Below, piece by piece: positions 10,205 to 23,418 of a DNA stretch of 64,000 bases; positions within the stretch are counted from its first letter, which is position 1, and each line of letters opens with the position of its first letter. A program made the position numbers and the translations under genes. Below the pieces are notes generated by a model. The model searched no databases, had not been told where the DNA came from, and worked only from the letters and a program-made list of their open reading frames with translations. This stretch comes from Caenorhabditis elegans. Its lineage: Eukaryota > Nematoda > Chromadorea > Rhabditida > Rhabditidae. The stretch is taken from assembly GCF_000002985.6 (NCBI RefSeq), contig NC_003279.8, positions 12,710,001 to 12,774,000 of the forward strand. Direction: 5' to 3'.

Positions 10205-12036
10205 ATGTTCTGCGAAAAAATTTTCATTTTATTATTATTCTTATTCCTAACACCTACGCATTCTCACCAGGGCCATGATGATACTCCCAAAGACTCCTTG
10301 TTACAGTAAGACTCACTTCTTTCCAGAAAATTCAATCTATTACACAATTTCAGAAATATTTCCAGAAGCGCTCATTTCTTCAATAAGATCTTTTCGGTTC
10401 TTGGTGTGATACTTATTTCTTTTCATTTACTAATTCTCACTAAAAAATCAATGAGAATATCCTCGGTGAACTCGATAATGATTGGAATTGCGATCTGTGA
10501 TCTTTTGAGTATGGGGAACATGGTTAGAAGTGAATTTTTCGAGATCAACCTCCAAGGGACTCATTGGTAAGTATAAGGTTTTCTAGGTTTAACCTTGTCG
10601 ATAAAATCTAGAAAAAAAAGCTTTCTTCCAGCAAACCTCCAGCTTCCCTGCGTCTCACCCAATTCAACTGGTTCCTCACTTCCTTTCACACTGGGCTCCG
10701 CCGATGCTCTTTTTGGCTCGGAGTTATCATTGTCCTTGTGAGATATCTCATTATCACTAATGTGCTGAAAAATTCATTCCGATTTTCTTGTCCTAAATTT
10801 GGATATCGAATTTCTATCATTTCATTTCTCCTGAGCACAATCTTATCGGTGCTCTTCTTCTTTCAATACCAGTTTGTGGAGATTTCAAAATGGGCGCCAG
10901 GGCTTGATTGTGGCCTAGAATCTATCTATCTAGAATCTAGAAACTATCCAGAATTCTCAGTCTATGGCCGTTTGTGCAATGAATTCTCAGCTATCCATGA
11001 TGGCCTTTTCCATAGAATCCAAGCAGTCATAGAGGGAATCTTCGGGAAGTTCATACCATGTGTGCTTCTCCCCGTGCTCACAATGATGCTCATTATGAAG
11101 CTACGGAGCTCGGATCAAAATGCGGCAAGGTAGGAAAACTGATTTTCTTTTACTAAAGTAAGCTTTTGAAAATTTTCAGAAACCAAAAGAAGGACCGGGC
11201 AACAGTGATTGTGATCTTCATAGCTATCACCTATCTGTTAACGGAGCTCCCACTGGCATTTGTGTATTTGGCTGACGCAATTTGGCATTACGATAAGAAT
11301 GCTCAGTGAGTTATAGGCCCACAAGTTTTCTACTTTTAGGGTAGCAAACCCAGAACTTTAGAAAATGGCTGCTGAGCTCAGTTATCAGCTGCTATGGTGA
11401 CTAATACTAGAGAGCAACTTCCTGAAAAATAAACTTAGCAACTAATCAACAACTATAGATATAGTTGACCAAAGTTTAGCAGGAAGTTGTGGAGCGGCTT
11501 GGAGTAACGTTGGAGTTACCAAACAGATAGTTAGTTCTTTAATTTCAGTAAATTTTAGTTCTAGTTTCAGTTAACACTAGCTTACCGCCGCTTTCGAAAG
11601 CTGAAGCATTTATTTTCAAATTAAATAAGATTTTTAGTTATCGGATCATCGATTGAGTCATTAACATTTCCAATTGTCGACACTTTGCTGTAGATTACTT
11701 AACTGCTAGTTTGAAGTAATTCTCTAGCTAATCTGATCCAACCCAAATTTTTTTACTACTCCGCGTACTACTACTACGGTTGAACTACATTTTTTTTTAT
11801 TCAGCTTTCCTAAGACCTATCACATTGCTTCCAGAACAATCATCAAGCATCTGGAACTCCTCTGCAATGCCATCTACACCGCCACCGCCTCAATCGACTG
11901 TGTCATTTGCTTTGTAATGTCTACTGCTTACCGCAAAACTGTCCGGGAACTTCTCCCTAGAAGGCTCTATTTTTTCGACAAAACGACTAACTTACCCGCT
12001 TCGAAACAGTCGAGGCTGTCGAGAATTACCCCTTAA
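10205..12036 (+). CDS. srw-family seven-transmembrane chemoreceptor, 389 aa
   Basis: The exons are 10205-10305, 10354-10566, 10632-11129, 11180-11305 and 11805-12036, all in phase. The protein starts with a hydrophobic leader, MFCEKIFILLLFLFLTPT. After it, the block FHLLILTKKSMRISSVNSI with GIAICDLLSMGN (end of TM1 through TM2), the exon-3 start CKPPASLR, the aromatic LGVIIVLVRYLIITN block and the final TM7 FVMSTAYRKTVRELLP are typical of the nematode srw class (peptide-receptor-like chemoreceptors). Several further hydrophobic segments supply the remaining membrane spans. Such receptors usually act in sensory neurons; the ligand is unknown. The last intron (11306-11804) is long but has consensus ends. 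No frame damage is seen. Confidence 0.85.
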
Positions 12037-12108
12037 TTTGAAATATATTGAAATGTTTATTTTTTCCACCAAAAAATAATACAAAATAATAATATAATAC
12101 TATGTATT

Positions 12109-13128
12109 TCATTTTCTCCCGGAGAACAGCAAATCGTTATACGGTAGCAGAACACTTCGGCGGCTGTTGAAAGGGATGGCTCCGATGTCGAAGCTACTGT
12201 AGAACGTCGGAGGGAACGCCGTGTATTTTCGTTTGCGGATCTGAAAATTGTTGGGTTGCAGTGACAGGCTTGGACAACCGCTAACCTGTCTAAAACTCGC
12301 AGGCTTCTTCCATCCGGCCAACTTCTGACTGTACATCTTATTTCGCAGGGAAGAATAGCTGTCACGAAGGAGTAGCTGGACTGGGTCACTGAAAAAAGGA
12401 ACGGATTGTCGTCTAGGATTCAGAAATTTCAGTCAGGTACTTGCCATTCGGCAAATTTTTTCGGCGACAATTTCGGCAAACCGGCAAATTCCGGCAATTT
12501 GCCGATTTGCCGAACACCAATTTGTCGGATGTTTTACAGGGATTTTTTAAAAGACGGAAACACTTTATTTTGCCGATTAAAATTGAAATTTTGAAATTTC
12601 CAAAAAAATGTGCAGACCCACAATTTGCCGACAATTTTTGGCAATCGACATGTTTCCGACAAATCGGCAATTTGCCGGAAATTTTCAATTCCGGCAACTT
12701 GCCGATTTGCCGGAAACTTTAATTCCGGCAATTTGCCGATTTGCCGGTTAGCTGCCCACCCTTGATTTCAGTGTTACCTCACAAATCCAACTCGTTCAAA
12801 TCGGGCGTGGGCTGAGTGAAAAGTGAGAAAAATCGCAAAAAGTGTCGTGAGGATAAGTGTGAATTGTCGCATGGTTTTGGGCTAAAAACGGGGGGAATTA
12901 GATGGGAGCTCGGATTTTGATTTTTAAAAGAAAAGAAACAAGGCTTTTCAGTGGAGACCCTAACTGGAAACAAAATATAGCATGGAAAAGAAGGCAAAAA
13001 AAATCGTAAAACGAAGATGGTGGTGACAAATTATAGGAGGGCAAGGAAGACCCTATACTTACTCAATCTTCTCGGTGTATGTATATGTAAATTGGGAGAA
13101 CACTGGACGCACAGATGAATGACATCAT
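12109..13128 (-). CDS. Unrecognised minus-strand gene, 3' exons only
   Basis: Three 3' exons join in frame: 12811-12778, 12388-12286 and 12240-12109. They encode about 88 residues ending LLPYNDLLFSGRK. A fourth upstream segment ending at 13063 (followed by GTAAGT on the minus strand) has compatible phase, but its own 5' boundary is unclear, so the 5' end of the gene is unresolved. The product segment is basic, with no signal peptide or membrane span seen. The intron between 12778 and 12388 contains a hAT-like element. I do not recognise the family. Confidence 0.4.
12434..12764. mobile_element. hAT-like non-autonomous element, 331 bp
   Basis: An 8-base target duplication ATTTCAGT lies at 12426-12433 and 12765-12772. 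The element starts CAGGTACTTGCC and ends GGGCAGCTAACC-complement next to CACCCTTG. Its interior repeats GGCAAATTNCCGGCAATTTGCC-like motifs in both directions. It shares its interior with the element at 55207-55653. The CAGG-type ends and 8-base duplication are hallmarks of the hAT superfamily. Confidence 0.75.
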
Positions 13129-13263
13129 TCTATATGGGGGTCAGAATTGAAGATTTTGGGGTGACTCATTTTGAAAAGCTTGGAAAAATTGGTAAAACCA
13201 GGGCTTGGAATTGAGAAATTGTGGAGTTTCTGACAATGAGTAGATTTTTTGATTTTTTGATTT

Positions 13264-13320
13264 TTAGGCTTAGGCTTAGGCTCAGGAATATTCATAGGCT
13301 TGTGATTAGGCTTAGGCTTA
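13264..13320 (+). repeat. Interstitial telomere-like TTAGGC repeats
   Basis: Three perfect TTAGGC units lie at 13264-13281 and two more at 13306-13317, with degenerate AGGCTC/TAGGCTTG copies between them. TTAGGC is the nematode telomere repeat. A degenerate GCCTAA-rich block (opposite orientation) lies at about 14505-14570. Confidence 0.75.
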
Positions 13321-13434
13321 GAACCAGGCACTGTTAGGAATTTTGGCGACCAAAGTATCTATATATTTTGAAAATTTGAAATCCTAAAATGAGAAAATTA
13401 TAAATTATAAAACACGTTTTGCATCAAGGATCAA

Positions 13435-13570
13435 AAATAATGCGGGAATTTTTCTCCCAAAAAAATGTGACGTCAGCACGTTCTAGTCCATGCAAAATCA
13501 GTGGAAAAGTCTGCGTCTAAATTAATGCGATTCTCGTAGATTTACGTAGATCACACCGAAATTGGTGATT
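13435..13570. repeat. Partial copy of a palindromic TGACGTCA element
   Basis: This block carries GCGGGAATTTTTCTCCC, ATGTGACGTCAGCACGTTCT and TCTGCGTCTAAAT, the same ordered blocks found at 16282-16468, 29884-30060 and 40696-41432. The outer TIRs are not intact here. Confidence 0.6.
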
Positions 13571-13730
13571 TTACGAAAATCTCTTTTGTTGCTTTTCCTC
13601 TTCTAAAAAACTAAGAAATTTACAGAGCACGATAACGATTTTATAAGCTCCGAGGGGTTGGGCTTTAGCTGACAGTGAGTGGTAGAAAACTTTTCTCGAA
13701 AACAGATTTTCCGAAACCAATTTCAGCCTA

Positions 13731-13769
<39 letters not shown>
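13731..13769. repeat. (CA)n microsatellite
   Basis: About 19 uninterrupted CA units. Otherwise the stretch 13129-14750 holds only the telomere-like block, the partial palindromic element and AT-rich DNA, with no gene I can support. Confidence 0.9.
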
Positions 13770-13772
<3 letters not shown>

Positions 13773-14750
13773 CGAAAAAAAAACTGCAATTCACTTTAGT
13801 CAAGGGAGAAGACGAAGGTGGAAATCAATTCGTTATGCTCGGCTGCCCACTCTCCCCCAAGGGGGTCGTCGTCCTATTGTTATTGGATCTTGGATTGAAA
13901 TACAACACGTCATTTCTAATGAAAGTGACTAACTGAGAGATGTTTGAGCTGGAATAGGGCCACTGGTAGTTGGAGTACTCCCACTCTACTGGGGTACCTG
14001 GGCTAACCGGGGAGCAATATCTAGTTTGACAAGTATATTTTTAGTGTAGATGGATCAATGTTCTTGTCATGTGATATGCTCTGAGAAAAAATGGTGATAT
14101 ACAGTAATATACGAATCAGGCTTAAAACCTATCTAAGAATTTATAGTTTAACTGCAGAATGAAGCCACAATTGCAAAAGGCTTCTATAGTAAAAATATCC
14201 TACGAATCTAATAAAAAGTTGTATTTTTTTGGAGCCTCCCAACTTTATTGTTGTTTTCGGGACAGCCATCCAGCAAACTTAATCTCAAGGCTGACTGGCA
14301 GGCGGGCGGGCCAAATAAAGTTCTGGGTATGTCCTGGATTAAATATTAATAATGTTTTTCTGGCAAGGTATCCTAATCGGTGTTTTATATGAAATACGAG
14401 TTAGTGAGTGTTTGAAAGTCACGTAAGGAACCCTTTGAAAAATTAAAAAAAAAACACTGTAAACCCAGCCTAAATAGCGTCAGCTTACGCTCGCCACTGA
14501 CGCCAAGCCTTAGCGTAAGTCTAAGGCTAGGCCTTAACTTAAGCCTATGCCTAAGCCCAAGCCTAAACACGGATGCTCAAACTTTGGAGAAAACAAGCAT
14601 TGTCTGTTTTCTGTTTTTCTGTTTTTAAACTTGTTGTTAAACTGTTTTTTTTAACTCTGTTTTACAGCTTGATATTTAACGTGACCCTTTTCTAAATAAT
14701 CTAAACAAGCGGAATATGAGAAAAAACCGTCATTACAAAATCTAAACAAA

Positions 14751-16206
14751 ATGAAACTTTTATCGATTTGCTGTCTAATTTCCATCGTTAGCGCCGAAAG
14801 TCTCTCCCCGAAGGAGAACGAGCTAAGGCTGAAGACTTGTGGAACTTCGCCTGACCCCAAATGGAAGGTTCTACTGCATGTTGGAACAGCTACTATCCGG
14901 ATGTGACCTTCCCGGGTGTCATGATCTCTCCGCGGCACTTCCTGACTTCTGCGAAGCTGACCACTGACGGTTCTCCGTGGACTTATGGGAATGGTACAGT
15001 GGTGCAGTTCAAAGACATTTGCAAGGTTCTCAGAGGGTAGGTTGGTCTTGTAGATATATTTGCCGAATAAATTGTTCTTTCAGAGCCTCCGTCGTTCACA
15101 ACTTCAAGGACATCATCATAACAGCACCTGGATCCACAGTTAAATTGAAAGCTGTAGGTGGATATGTGCTCAACTATTGCTCGGAGCTCAGCAGCTACCT
15201 TCAGTACTTCCCGATGTTGGTGGAAATCGATCAGGATCTCAAGAGCTTTGAGTGTCTGGCACATTCCTCGGAAAACCTGAATAAATTGGATGCTCTTAGT
15301 GTTTATAACTATTATGATACGGGCAGACAAGCAACCATCATGTCAGTTAACGGAAGCAATTTAAGCGTGAAGAGCAGTCATGCGAGAGATTGGCTCGGTG
15401 CTCCTTTGATGAGGGGATCAGTTGTGATCGGAATCTCAATTGGACGTGAGTTGTTGAGAAGATCTTACGAGCAGCTTAAATTTCTTTTAGGATCACCTAC
15501 AGGAGACTCGGCATGGTTCCTGAAGCCGGACAACTATGCGCTTTGTGGATTGGCTGGAATTTGTGAAGGCCCGGCTCAAACTTCCACAGCTCCTTCAACT
15601 AGATCCTCTAAACTTCCCACCTCATCGGTTTGGAAGGCAACAACTACACCTTCTGATCTTCCAACCAAGCCTTCAAGAACCCGATCATTGACCTCAACGA
15701 GTACTACTACTGCAAAGCTTCCAACAACAACATCCACCACCTTCGCAGCTCCACAAGCTTCCACGGAACCATCGGAGGCAACAGAAGCTTTAGCAACGGC
15801 TACACCTGCTGATCTTCCAACCAAACCTTCGGGGAGAGAAATTACTACGATCACAGGCACTCGAAAATTGAGCTCAACGAGTACTACAAAGCTTCCAAAA
15901 ACAGCATCCAAAACATCCACAGCTCGACTAGCTTCCACGGAACACTCGGAAGCCGCAGGAGCTCCAGCAACGGCTACACCTTTTGATCTTCCAACCAAGC
16001 CTTCAACAAGTACTACAAAGCTTCCATCAACGGCTTCCACCACCTCCGCAGCTCCACTAGCTTTCACGGAACCCTCGGAGGTTGCAGAAGCTCCAGCTAA
16101 TCCAGCGGATCATGAAGAAACTGAAGTCCTTCCATTGGCAAGTGGAGCCTCGAATTGGAACTTAACGTTTTGGATTTTGTGTTTTTATGGAATAAAGTAC
16201 TTTTAG
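14751..16206 (+). pseudogene. DUF316 trypsin-like protein with mucin tail, apparent frameshift
   Basis: The exons would be 14751-15036, 15084-15445 and 15491-16206. The start encodes a signal peptide (MKLLSICCLISIVSA) followed by ENELRLKTCG, the usual N-terminal signature of nematode DUF316 (trypsin-fold) proteins. That frame hits TGA at about 14905. The rest of the domain (TFPGVMISPRHFLTSAKL and onward) reads in another frame from about 14880, so one base is missing or two are extra near CATGTTGG. The expected GDSGGP-type serine motif is replaced by RDWLGAPL, so protease activity is unlikely even if the protein is made. From about 15580 a Thr/Ser/Pro-rich tail contains three imperfect approximately 50-60-residue repeats around DLPTKPS, then a hydrophobic end like a GPI or membrane anchor. 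The 45-base intron 15446-15490 keeps frame if retained. A sequence error or an unusual start could rescue the gene. Confidence 0.65.
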
Positions 16207-16281
16207 TTGGGATTTTTTTGTGCTCCGAGAGCTTGGAAGTCTGCATCTAATGGGGATTCTGATCTTCCGGGAGAATCCATA

Positions 16282-16468
16282 CACATGGTGTCAGAGTGTC
16301 CCATATCGGCTTGATCTACGTAGATTTACAAAAAACGCGGGAGAAGAGACGCAAAGTTCTCAACTGATTTCGCATGATTAAGAACGTGCTGACGTCACAT
16401 TTTTTTTGCAAAAAAATCCCGCATTTTTTGTAGATCAAACCGTAATGGGACAGCCTGGCACCATGTGT
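16282..16468. repeat. Palindromic TGACGTCA element, complete copy
   Basis: The ends CACATGGTGTCAGAGTGTCC and GGACAGCCTGGCACCATGTG-type sequence are inverted. Inside are TGTAGATCAAACC, GCGGGAGAAGAGACGC and GTGCTGACGTCACAT. It is 187 bases long. Other copies lie at 13435, 29884 and 40696. It is a short non-autonomous DNA transposon. Confidence 0.75.
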
Positions 16469-18254
16469 CCGTTTGGTTACAGGGGCGGTAAGGCTTAGTG
16501 GCCTACAAATCTGAAGTTAGGCCATGATTTTTTTAATCGAAAAAACACTGAATTCCTATTCAACTCAACTTGCGAAAACTCTATGCGCCGTTGAACTTCT
16601 TTGCAAAAGTATTGATAATAGGTCAGCGGCTACTTTCACGCCAATTCGAAATTTCGAAATATTTCGCAATACCTATGTACCTTTAAACCTTTTTCGCGTT
16701 GAGACCTACTCCGACAATTTCCAGAACCATGCTCTCCAATTTTGATGTATTTTTTTCAGAAACAGAAGGACAAAAAATAGTTGTATATTAAAAGCGAACC
16801 CCTACGCGTCGTAAATCGACACCGGCCGTGGCCGAGATAAAATGGCCTAGTTCAGCCAAATCTTAGATTTAAAAATATGAAAGCTAGTCCTCGAAACGTT
16901 TTTTATTAAAAAAAATTTAACTTTCGGGAAAAAACAAAAAAATAGTACGTTTTTCAAATTGTTTCGGATTTGATTGATTGAAAAAAACCTTTTTGGAGTA
17001 AAAAAAATTTCAGATTAAAAACTAAAAATTTTCTAATCACATCACCTGTCACACACGTTGGAAAAAATGATTTATTGAAAATTTTCTGGCCTAAAATAGC
17101 TCTGAGAACTGGAAATTTTCTAAAGAACCGAAAAATTAGTAACTACGAAATTCCAGCTCAATTTCAGCAAAAACGGAGCAGCAACGGGGGGCTAAAATAG
17201 AAGTTTGACGTATTTCGGCAGCCATCCGGCACCAGGCGGAATATTTAAGTGAGAAGGGTGGAGTTACTCGTCATTTACCCCCGGAAGTTTCTAATAGCAG
17301 CTGAAAATACTTTTTTTGGATATTAAACTATTTTTTCGAAAACTTGGGTTATTCTCAGAATGAATATCAAAATCATATTAAGCTCGTTGAGAGCTTTGAA
17401 ATGACACCCATATTGACATGTTTTGGGTCTCGCTGCGAAAAAAAATTAAAGGCGCATAAGGGTTTTTTTTTGAAAATTTCAAAGTATGGCTTGATTATAC
17501 TTTTTGAAAGTTCTCAGCGGGGAGAACTCTGAATTGAGTAATGCTGAAAATTTTATTCATGGCCTAACTTTTGAAATTCTAGGCCATATAAGAAAAATCA
17601 CATTTTTAAGGGTTTTAGACCTGATTTTTAAAGTTTCTTTTTTGAGAAATAAAAGCAATTTTAGAAAATTTTCAAATATTCCACAAAAAAACGTACAAAA
17701 GCAAAAATCTCCATCCTAAACGACAGAAAATTGGCGAAAAAATGAGAATTTTGGAAAAGATACGGCTCGGTTTCCGGAAATCTGCACACAATACCCATCG
17801 ATACAGTCTTTGTAGTGGCTTTGGCGGATAGAAACTTCACAAAGATGTGCTCAAAAGCTCAAAAGCTTTCCCGCGGGCCACTTGAAGCTTCCGCTCATCC
17901 ACCGTATCCGATTTCGTTTTTTTCCACCGCAACCGATTTGTGTGATGGACGCAGAGTTTGGTTAATGATATTTTTAATTTGAAATTTATCTTTTTTTTAG
18001 AAAAAAAATTGAATTTTCAGGGATTTTCAGCTACTTCCTGCGATTTTCCATTAAAAATCTCTGCGTCTCAATGTCTCCCCGCACTCTCTCGCTGGTTCTC
18101 GTCGAGAAACGCGCCAAGGCGAGTGCTGGCGCACTTACTGGGATCGAAAAACGCGTCAACTGGAATTTTCTTTTTCCCCGGAATTTCTACGCTCAATTTT
18201 TACCGATTTTCCTCGAATTTTTTGCGTTTTTTCGCAAATTTTCATTGAAAAATC
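16469..18254. other. Intergenic AT-rich DNA before pfd-3
   Basis: I see no gene here. A block at about 16800-16860 (CGTCGTAAATCGACACCGG, GGCCGTGGCCGAG) resembles a dispersed motif also echoed near 47760 and 63140. The region 17870-18250 is GC-richer and should contain the pfd-3 promoter. Confidence 0.4.
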
Positions 18255-19676
18255 ATGTCGGACACAGCGGACAGTCTATCAGCACGTGGAATCCCAAAAA
18301 GCGAGCTCATTGTAAGTCGGAAAATTTAAAAAATTGAAAATCTCTAAAAACTCGAGAAAAAATCCAGTAAACCAGTATTTTCCATTGAATTTTGGAAGAA
18401 GTCTCAAGAATTTCCTCAAAAAACTAAGTTTTCCCTCAAAACTGAAAAATTCGGGAAAAAAATGTCAAATCCTATTTTTCAAACAAAAATTGGAGTTTGT
18501 TATGGAAATTTTCTGGAATTTTAGTGAAAAATCTTTAAAAAATATTAGAAAATTCACAAATTCCTCTCTGAACCCCATTTTTTTTCAGGAAGACGTCGAG
18601 TCATGGCTCACAAAGGAGAAGCTTTCGATCGAGGAAGCCGAAGTTGTGCTCCGTGAGAAATACGGAAAGTACAAATACGTCGAATCATCGATGCTCGCTC
18701 AAAAAGTACGAATGAGCGAAAAAATCCCGGAATTCGAGAACAGTTTGAGCATTATCGACACATTAATCGCGAAAAGAGCCGCCGATGAGTCGTTCGAGAC
18801 GACTTTCCTGCTCTCCGATGATGTCTACACAAAAGCCACTGTTCAGAAGCCCGAGAAGGTAGAAAAAACGCTGAAAATTCAAGAAAAATAGCTGGAAATC
18901 GATATTTTCAAGGAAAAATCGCCTAAAATCAAGTTCCCACAATTTTTTCCTCGAAAATTCACAAAAAATGTGATTTTTCAACCAATTTTAACACAAAAAT
19001 GCCAGAAAACCCCATTTTTAAGGAAATTGGCACTTGAAAACCGCAAAAATTTGAATTTTTGACTTTAATTTTTTTTTTCCCAAGAAAATACCTAAAAATC
19101 CTCATTTTAAGCCAATTTCAGCATTAAAAAAGGCTGAATTTTAGAATTTTTAGTCAACTTGCACAGGGAAACTTCACAATATTTTTTTCTAGCTATTTTT
19201 CAAAAAAAAAATCAATTTTTGATGCGAAAAACTTCAAAAAACCAACTTTCAGCAATTTTCGGCAATTTTTATCGAAAAAACTCAAAATTTCGTATTTTAA
19301 AAAGCAATTTCCTCCCAAAAACCCAGAATTATAATTTTTTAGCAATTTTTCCCGGAAAAACATTAAAAATTCTGATTTTCAGCCCTAAAAATGGCTCAAT
19401 AATTCAATTTTCAGAAAAACCCTCTAAAATTCCCGAAATTTCCAGGTATCAATCTGGCTTGGAGCCAACGTAATGGTCGAATATGACCTTGAAAATGCTC
19501 GAAAACTGCTCGACAAAAACCGTGGCTCCGTTCAAAAAGTGGTCGACGAGCTGACAAACGAATTGTCATATATTAAGGATCAAATCACCACAACCGAAGT
19601 CAACATGTCCCATATTGTCAATTTTGGAGTTAATAAACGTCGTGCCGCTCTCGCTGTCAATAATGGAGCGAAATAA
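18255..19676 (+). CDS. pfd-3: Prefoldin subunit 3 (VBP1 homologue), 185 aa
   Basis: The exons are 18255-18311, 18589-18858 and 19446-19676. The product (MSDTADSLSARGIPKSEL start) is the alpha-type prefoldin subunit 3, part of the hexameric jellyfish-shaped chaperone that captures nascent actin and tubulin and hands them to the CCT chaperonin in the cytosol. Two long amphipathic helices flank a central beta region. The N-terminal coil carries the conserved stretch YKYVESSMLAQK. The central hairpin has VSIWLGANVMVEYDLENA, characteristic of VBP1. The C-terminal coil runs through QKVVDELTNELSYIKDQITT. The 185-residue length matches the family. The third exon starts after a long AT-rich intron (18859-19445). 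The gene is convergent with the TRM61 gene. Confidence 0.95.
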
Positions 19677-20177
19677 TTGATCAAAATTACACAATTTTCC
19701 CCGTTTTTCGCCCGAAAAATCTCTTGAAATCCCCTTTAAAATCCCATTTTTTGATTGTTTCTGCTGAATTTTTGTTGAATTTTCCGTATTTTTGTCCCGC
19801 CACATCCCCCCGATTTGCTTTTAAATTTTGCTATAATTTTTCGCCAATTTTTCATAAAATTCAAAAATCCAAAAAAGTGCAGAAATTTTGAAAACAAAAA
19901 TCGATTTTCCCATATTATTTGACTAAAATTGGATATTTTTCACTATTTTTCAAAAGATTTTCTCCAAAAATCGTGATTTTTTCCCGTTTTTAGCTTGAAA
20001 TTTGCAATTTTTCTCACGAAATTCAAAAATTCAAAAAATTTAACAGCAACAAAAATTTAAAAAATCAACAATCAAATTAAAAAAATAAATTATTCGGCGA
20101 CCGGGAGCATCGTGGCATGAGTCAGGTACCCAGTGTGTGTTGGCTGAGAATATGGATAGACGATTGCAATTGTGATA

Positions 20178-20337
20178 CGTGGAATGGCGGAGCTGCTGAA
20201 AATTTGCACAATTTTAGCTCGATGGCCTGGATTTTCACTCCGGGGTTCGAGTCCCCACTGTGGTCGAAATATTTTTATTGGTTCTTTTTCAATTTTTTTA
20301 GGGTAAACCAAGGGTCCTGAGCTCGAAAATCAACATC

Positions 20338-20340
<3 letters not shown>
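20178..20340 (+). repeat. SINE-like copy 1 (tRNA-like head plus conserved tail)
   Basis: On the plus strand, an A-box-like TGGCGGAGCTG is followed by GGGGTTCGAGTCCCC (perfect T-arm and B box), then TGTGGTCGAAATATTTTTA, a T-rich stretch and a tail ending GAGCTCGAAAATC. The tail ends exactly at the TRM61 stop codon. Three further copies are at 21581, 21890 and 23557. Confidence 0.7.
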
Positions 20341-22697
<2,357 letters not shown>

Positions 22698-23418
22698 TCT
22701 TTTTTGAAAAAAATGTAGAAAACTGAAAATTTCGAGCAATTTAGAAGAAAAATGAGCTAAAAATGCGGGTTTTTGAGGAAATTTGCGTTGGAGCGCGTTT
22801 GCAGAGCTATTTAATTTTTTTGGCGCGAATTTTTTGGGTTTTCGTCAAAAATTGAGTTTTTTCAGCATTTTCTGGCAATAAACTGTTTTTAAAAATAAAA
22901 TAAAAACATTTTTTGAGAAAATTGAAACATTTTTAATTTTTAACGATGAAAATCTGATTTTTGGCGGATTTTCAGGGTTAAACAACGAGAAAATTCGATT
23001 TTTTTAAAAAGTTGCATTGGAGCGCGTTTGCATCGAAATTAAACGACGATTTTTCGCGCGAAATTTGAATTTTCCTGTGGTTTCTGACAAAATTATCTAT
23101 TGAGCGCGTTTGCAGCGAATTTAAATGGAAATTTTGGCGGGAATTTCAATTTTTTGAACAAAGCTAAATTTTAAATTTTTCTGAAAAAAAAATCCCGGAA
23201 ATTCAAATTTTCAATAAAAAAAGTCATTATTAAAGGTACATAAAGCCGTCTAGAACAACAAAAAAATAAAATTTACAAAAAAAAAACGAAAAATGTATAA
23301 TTAAATGGCAAGAAGCTTCATTGGAAAACTAGAAAAAAGAGTGGAAATAAATAATAAAAATTCTAATTTTTACATATTTTAGGGGAAAAAATTCAAGATT
23401 TTCCACAGAAAAAAAAAA

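Noticed and set aside
13125-13331. PKPKP-type repetitive open frame on the minus strand
   Set aside because: It is the translation of degenerate TTAGGC repeats.
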